Assembly (NCBI RefSeq): GCF_000518745.1
Contig: NZ_KI912487.1
Span: forward strand, 186,001-250,000
Source: Phaseolibacter flectens ATCC 12775
GTDB taxonomy: Bacteria; Pseudomonadota; Gammaproteobacteria; Enterobacterales; Enterobacteriaceae
DNA: 64,000 nucleotides
Direction of reading: 5' to 3'
This document shows positions 59,708 to 64,000 of the stretch, piece by piece. A program made the translations under genes and the position numbers. The notes under the pieces are model-generated. The model was not told the origin of the DNA and searched no databases. It saw only the letters and a list, made by a program, of their open reading frames with translations. Each line of letters begins with the position of its first letter. The stretch's first letter is position 1.

Positions 59708-60382
59708 CTACCAACGTAATGTATTACCTTGATAGTCCACGTAATAATGCCCTATCAATCCTTGGTATTTTTCTAACTGATGAATTAATCCCTCAACACT
59801 CTGCTGTACCGTGACAGGAGCCTCTTCCCCTCCCATTTCTGTCTGTACCCAGCCAGGATGGAGAGATAACAGACAAGACCCCGCGATCTCAACATCAGGT
59901 AGCATTGATCGAACTAACATATTGAGCGCAGCTTTGCTGGCCGAATACAGTGGCATCGTGGCAAAACTATTTTCATGTAAACTGGCCATGGCTGAACTGG
60001 TAAAGGCCAAAACGCCACCCGCGCGCAGACGAGGAAGGAGTTGATTTGCTAATCTCACCGGCGCAAAGGTATTGGTCTTAAATAATTGCATTAATTGCTC
60101 GTCATTGGCCTCCATCAGGGACTGCGCGGCTGGCCCATAAATCCCCGCATTGATCAATACGACATCAAATTCGCTGCCCGCAAGTGCGTGAACAAAGGCT
60201 TGTACTGATTGTGCATTATCCAAGTCTAGGGCGAGCCAATTTGCCGGTACGGCGTCGGTGAGCGGAGAAGCTTGGCGGTAGCTTGCCGTCACTCGATACC
60301 CCTTGGTAAGTAACCTTTCTGTCAAGGCCAAGCCGATCCCACGTGATGCGCCAACAATCAGTGCATTACCTGCCATTGCCAT
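59708..60382 (-). CDS. Short-chain dehydrogenase/reductase
   Basis: From ATG 60382 (MAMAGNALIVGASRGIGLAL), just after a CAGGAG site, the protein has 224 residues; a GTG frame from 60418 overlaps that ribosome site and is unlikely. Classical SDR features: GASRGIG cofactor loop, NAGIYGPA, and the Ser-Tyr-Lys site in FTSSAMAS and YSASKAALN. It resembles C-factor-like SDRs; substrate unknown. It is divergent from the siderophore receptor. Confidence 0.85.
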   Translation of the reverse strand: MAMAGNALIVGASRGIGLALTERLLTKGYRVTASYRQASPLTDAVPANWLALDLDNAQSVQAFVHALAGSEFDVVLINAGIYGPAAQSLMEANDEQLMQLFKTNTFAPVRLANQLLPRLRAGGVLAFTSSAMASLHENSFATMPLYSASKAALNMLVRSMLPDVEIAGSCLLSLHPGWVQTEMGGEEAPVTVQQSVEGLIHQLEKYQGLIGHYYVDYQGNTLRW

Positions 60383-60511
60383 TTTTTTCTCCTGAATTCC
60401 TGATCTATGTTGAGTCACTCTAGCAGTGATCCTTCGATCAAACGTTCTGTTCTGTGCTGAAATTCTAGCGCGAACATTGAGGCTAGAATACTTGACTCAT
60501 TTACTCAGATA

Positions 60512-60530
60512 TGATTGAATAATTCTCAAT
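60512..60530 (+). promoter_or_regulatory. Possible Fur box upstream of the siderophore receptor
   Basis: TGATTGAATAATTCTCAAT is an imperfect dyad of the Fur-box kind, about 150 bases before the receptor start. Iron control is expected for this gene class; the match is moderate. Confidence 0.4.
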
Positions 60531-60682
60531 TCGATTTGGATTAATGGGTGAGACAGGCCGATGACTTCCCTAAAATCCGCTGAAAATCACACTGTCATTG
60601 TCAATGATTATCCAGTGTTCACTAAAACTGAATCGATTCAATTTGAACTTGAGATGTCAATTTATTATCAGGATATGCTTTC

Positions 60683-62806
60683 ATGACCCGCTTCCCGCCA
60701 CGCTCTGCTAAAAACAACAGAGTGATGCCTTTGCATTACAGTGTTTATCTGCTTACCTGCCTTGCCCCCAGTTCGTTAGTGAAGGCACAAACCGAAACGA
60801 TCACCGTTGTGGGTGAGAAAAACGAGAGCAGTTATACACGTGAAGCAACCCAAATAAGCAGCAGGCAGCCGACACGCCAACTGGAGGATCCTCAGTCTGT
60901 CAGTGTGGTGACAACACAGCAATTAGCCGATTATCAAACCCGCAGCCTTAATGAGGCCCTCAGATTTGTCAGTGGTGTCAGTGAAGCTAACACGCTGGCC
61001 GGAACCGAGGATGGCTTTACTCGTCGTGGGTTCGGCTCCAATTCAGATGGTTCAATCTATCGTGATGGTGTACGCAGTAGTCAAGGCCTGAATTTGAATG
61101 CCAGTACTGATCGTGTCGAAGTATTAAAAGGGTCCGCCTCATTACTGTATGGGATCCAAAATCCGGGTGGGGTGATCAATGTGATTTCTAAACAACCCCA
61201 ATTTCAATGGCAGCGCCAACTGAGTGTCCGTATGCCTTCAACTGGCGGCGCGAGTGGTCTAGTTGATATCACAGGCCCCATCGCGAAAGGGCTCGCATTT
61301 CGAATGATTGCGGAAAAACAGCGACAACACTACTGGCGAAATTTTGGTTTAGACAAGAATCAACTCTTGGCACCATCGCTACAATGGTACGGTGATAACG
61401 CCAGTTTTTACCTCAGTTATCAAGATTTTCAGTATGATATTCCCTATGACCGTGGGAGTGCATTCATTGACGGCACCCCCATAGACAACATGTATAAAAA
61501 TCGATTAGATGATAAAGCCAATCACGCTTGGGGTCACAATAAAACCTTTAATACCCATTATGACTGGCAATTTAATCCGGACTGGAGTACGCGGCTGACC
61601 TTCGGTTCCAATCAGCGTCAATACAGTAACAATGAAGTGCGTGTGACTCAAATCAATCCACTTACCGGCCAAGTGAGCCGCCGAGCCGATGCCAATCGAG
61701 GCTTCAATCATAAAACGCGATATATATCATGGGATCTCATGGGTAACACATCTGTACTTGGCATGCGACATGATTTACTGTTGGGTGTTGATTCAGAAAT
61801 GACTCAAACCTATCGCGCCCATCAGTACCAAGGTAAGACTAACCGTGACTTTAATTTCTATCAGCCACAGTATGATAAACTGAGCCCTATCACGGATCGC
61901 AGCACGGAAAAAACGGCTAACGCTAACAATCTCAATCGTATTGACACGCAGTCTGCTTATTTCAAGGACAGTCTACACCTCTCCTCTGATTGGATCGTTG
62001 TTGTCGGTGGGCGTTATCAGCATTATAAGCAACGCGCCTCACATCAATTTGATCCTATTATCACCACGTTTAATGATTCTGGCAATCAGTTTTTGTCACA
62101 AACCGGCATCGTGTATAAATTGACACCCGATGTGTCTTGGTACAGCAGTGTCAGTCAATCGTTTACCCCGTCAACCGACGTTGATGATAACGGTAACACG
62201 GTCAGTCCAGAACGTGGCATAACTTATGAAATGGGCGGGAAGTGGCAGATACAGCCTGATTTATTAGCGACCCTTGCTTTCTATCGGATCGATGAAAAAG
62301 ACATGTCCTTAAGTGTCAATGGCTTGACTCACCTTATTGATAAAGCACGTTCCTCTGGCGCAGAATTAGAGCTGAATGGTCAATTATCCCCCTCTTGGCA
62401 ATTCAGCGCCAATTACAGCTACGATCGGGCTATTCTGATTAAAGACAGTGTGGATCCTGCTAATCAAGGCCACCGATTGCAAAACGCACCCCGCCATGCT
62501 GCGGCACTGTATCTGAGCCATGATATTGATACGTTGCCAATACCGGGTCAAATTCGCATTGGCGGCGGTGGACGTTATGTTGGCAACCGAGCGGGGGATC
62601 CTGAGAACAGTTTTACCTTACCGGATTATTTAGTGGCGGACAGTTTTATTAGATGGCAACAAACGGTCGCAGGTCAGACAATGCGTCTGCAACTTAATGT
62701 GAATAACCTGTTTAATCAGCACTATTACAGTTCGAGTGGTGGTAATCTCCGAGTCAGAAATGGCGAAACACGTAATATGGTGGTGCAAGCCAGTGTCGAT
62801 TTTTAA
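60683..62806 (+). CDS. TonB-dependent ferric-siderophore receptor
   Basis: A 707-residue outer-membrane receptor with a signal peptide ending near VKAQ. A TonB box (ETITVVG, about 38-44) follows, then a plug domain (DPQSVSVVTTQQLADYQTRS, RVEVLKGSASLLYGIQNPGG) and a 22-strand barrel ending in F (VVQASVDF). The nearest style is the ferrichrome/hydroxamate group (FhuA/FcuA-like), but the ligand cannot be read from sequence. The binding-protein gene overlaps its 3' end, so the two are one operon. Confidence 0.9.
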   Translation: MTRFPPRSAKNNRVMPLHYSVYLLTCLAPSSLVKAQTETITVVGEKNESSYTREATQISSRQPTRQLEDPQSVSVVTTQQLADYQTRSLNEALRFVSGVSEANTLAGTEDGFTRRGFGSNSDGSIYRDGVRSSQGLNLNASTDRVEVLKGSASLLYGIQNPGGVINVISKQPQFQWQRQLSVRMPSTGGASGLVDITGPIAKGLAFRMIAEKQRQHYWRNFGLDKNQLLAPSLQWYGDNASFYLSYQDFQYDIPYDRGSAFIDGTPIDNMYKNRLDDKANHAWGHNKTFNTHYDWQFNPDWSTRLTFGSNQRQYSNNEVRVTQINPLTGQVSRRADANRGFNHKTRYISWDLMGNTSVLGMRHDLLLGVDSEMTQTYRAHQYQGKTNRDFNFYQPQYDKLSPITDRSTEKTANANNLNRIDTQSAYFKDSLHLSSDWIVVVGGRYQHYKQRASHQFDPIITTFNDSGNQFLSQTGIVYKLTPDVSWYSSVSQSFTPSTDVDDNGNTVSPERGITYEMGGKWQIQPDLLATLAFYRIDEKDMSLSVNGLTHLIDKARSSGAELELNGQLSPSWQFSANYSYDRAILIKDSVDPANQGHRLQNAPRHAAALYLSHDIDTLPIPGQIRIGGGGRYVGNRAGDPENSFTLPDYLVADSFIRWQQTVAGQTMRLQLNVNNLFNQHYYSSSGGNLRVRNGETRNMVVQASVDF

Positions 62807-63938
62807 TACGTTAGCAGGTTTATGCCTGCTACTGACTGTGTTGATGGTTCCCGTATGCCAAGCAAAGCGGGTCACGGATATTGCAGGTCATCAGGTGACG
62901 ATTCCTGACAACCCTTCACGTATCATTGTCGGTGAGAGTCGGATGCTCTACAGTATTCTCCTGCTGCAGCCCGACAATCCAACCGCACATATTCTCGCAT
63001 GGCCACAGGATCTGCAGCAGTATGATCCCCAAACCTATCAGCTTGTCAGTCACACTTTCCCTCAACTGACAAAAGTGATCCCGTTAACCACGTCGGGAGT
63101 TGGGGGGCTTGATCCTGAACAGGTGCTCGCCTTGAAGCCTGATTTATTGATTTTGCCCATTACCGCACAACAAAATCAGCCTAATACCTTATTAAATGCC
63201 CTGCAAAGCAGTGGGATCCCAGTGATTTATGTCGACTTCCGAGTGCATTTATTACGCAATACAGTCAGTAGTCTGCGTCTGTTAGGTGAGGTATTGAATC
63301 AAAAAACCAAAGCTGAAGAATTTATTAAACTTTATCAAACACACATGAATGTGATTGCTCAGCGATTAGCACAGGCAAACTTACCAAAACCCAAAGTACT
63401 CTTACAACTTCATTTGGGACGCCGTCATGAATGCTGTGTCACCGCGGTCAACGGCAGCTTGGGCGAGCTACTGAATTTTGCGGGCGGAGAAAATATTGCG
63501 GCCAATGAGGTCAGTGAGGTATTTGGCAAAATGAGTGAGGAAGCCGTGTTAGCGGCCCAACCTGACTTCTATTTTGCCACAGGAATGGCAGACAGTCAGC
63601 GTCAACAACAACTGCAAATGGGACCTTACATCTCAGTACAACAGACCAGAAACAGCTTGCAGTTACTGGTCAGTCAAAATCCGGTTTTAAAGCACCTTGC
63701 GGCGTGGAAAAACAATAAAACGGCGACAATATGGCATAATTTCTACCTCACACCTTGGCATGTGGCTGCGGTCGAATTTATGGCAAAAACACTGTATCCT
63801 TCCCTATTTCCAGACCTCACCCCTCAGCAAACCTTACAAAGGATCCTGACCGATTTCTGCCATTTACCAGCAGAGGGAAGCTGGCTAGACAGGCCAGAGG
63901 CAACATCAACACCCAATGACTCAAACTTACCACAATGA
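62793..63938 (+). CDS. Periplasmic iron-siderophore binding protein
   Basis: An ABC-type cobalamin/Fe3+-siderophore binding protein (FhuD/BtuF fold). From GTG 62793 it has a clean signal peptide (SIFNTLAGLCLLLTVLMVPV CQA) and 381 residues; an ATG at 62760 in the same frame is an alternative. Visible blocks: RVTDIAGHQVTIPDNPSRII, GVGGLDPEQVLALKPDLLIL, GSLGELLNFAGGENIA and SEEAVLAAQPDFYFATG. It overlaps the receptor gene by 14 bases. Confidence 0.88.
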   Translation: MSIFNTLAGLCLLLTVLMVPVCQAKRVTDIAGHQVTIPDNPSRIIVGESRMLYSILLLQPDNPTAHILAWPQDLQQYDPQTYQLVSHTFPQLTKVIPLTTSGVGGLDPEQVLALKPDLLILPITAQQNQPNTLLNALQSSGIPVIYVDFRVHLLRNTVSSLRLLGEVLNQKTKAEEFIKLYQTHMNVIAQRLAQANLPKPKVLLQLHLGRRHECCVTAVNGSLGELLNFAGGENIAANEVSEVFGKMSEEAVLAAQPDFYFATGMADSQRQQQLQMGPYISVQQTRNSLQLLVSQNPVLKHLAAWKNNKTATIWHNFYLTPWHVAAVEFMAKTLYPSLFPDLTPQQTLQRILTDFCHLPAEGSWLDRPEATSTPNDSNLPQ

Positions 63939-63944
63939 GATAAC

Positions 63945-64000
63945 GTGAAGAAAACATCACGAATCAACTTAGCCAAAATACCAGTAAAACCTCGTACAAT
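63945..64000 (+). CDS. Start of a further gene (partial), possibly the siderophore permease
   Basis: GTG at 63945 opens a frame KKTSRINLAKIPVKPRT that continues out of the window. Its position 6 bases after the binding-protein stop suggests the FecCD-type permease of the same operon, but too little is present to identify it. Confidence 0.35.
   Translation, partial: MKKTSRINLAKIPVKPRT

Overview
The window is a chromosomal segment of an Enterobacterales bacterium. Most of it is a backbone of recognisable enterobacterial genes: pgpB-lapA-lapB-pyrF-yciH, ydgH-ydgI, rstAB-asr-ydgU-ydgD, hrpA, azoR, ydbH-ynbE, ttcA, zntB, mppA, tpx, tyrR, sapABCDF-fabI-rnb, ydfG, ynfB, ynfD and sotB. The genus cannot be fixed from the sequence alone. 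No tRNA, rRNA, CRISPR array or complete insertion sequence was seen.

Layout. 1-3547: membrane and LPS homeostasis genes and pyrF-yciH. 3548-12270: AT-rich accessory island 1. It holds a decayed Tn3-family tnpA, several 36-38 bp Tn3-type terminal repeats, one 378-aa orphan protein, two large tandem paralogs (483 and 500 aa), two small orphan proteins and an old pseudogene. 12271-21657: a secreted endonuclease/exonuclease/phosphatase-family protein, then uspE-like, ydgH, ydgI, an orphan, rstAB with an RstA box in front of the acid-shock gene asr, the tiny ydgU and the protease ydgD. 21658-24500: accessory island 2, with another tnpA fragment, a broken protein-kinase-like gene lying against a second type of Tn3 terminal repeat, and two tandem ~180-aa orphan paralogs. 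24803-48581: mostly backbone, with a RyhB-like sRNA under a Fur-type dyad between tyrR and sapA. 48582-57225: a duplicated remnant of rnb and a GDSL esterase, the intact secreted esterase, ydfG, ynfB, ynfD and sotB, a truncated AbiTii gene and a deletion-fused OYE/ApbE pseudogene. 57729-64000: a DASS dicarboxylate transporter, an SDR enzyme and the start of a ferric-siderophore uptake cluster.

How it fits together. The backbone covers envelope maintenance (LapAB, YdbH-YnbE, Sap), acid and Mg-type stress (RstAB-Asr), redox defence (Tpx, AzoR) and iron (RyhB, siderophore uptake). The two islands look like repeated insertion and decay of Tn3-type elements carrying host-interaction-type cargo. 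The cargo resembles type III effectors in general style: short polar N-termini, tandem paralogs, a kinase-like relic, and Tn3 ends next to single passenger genes as in the mobile insertion cassettes of Xanthomonas. No secretion apparatus lies in the window, so the effector reading is inference. The most unusual material is at 3.5-12.3 kb and 22.4-24.5 kb.
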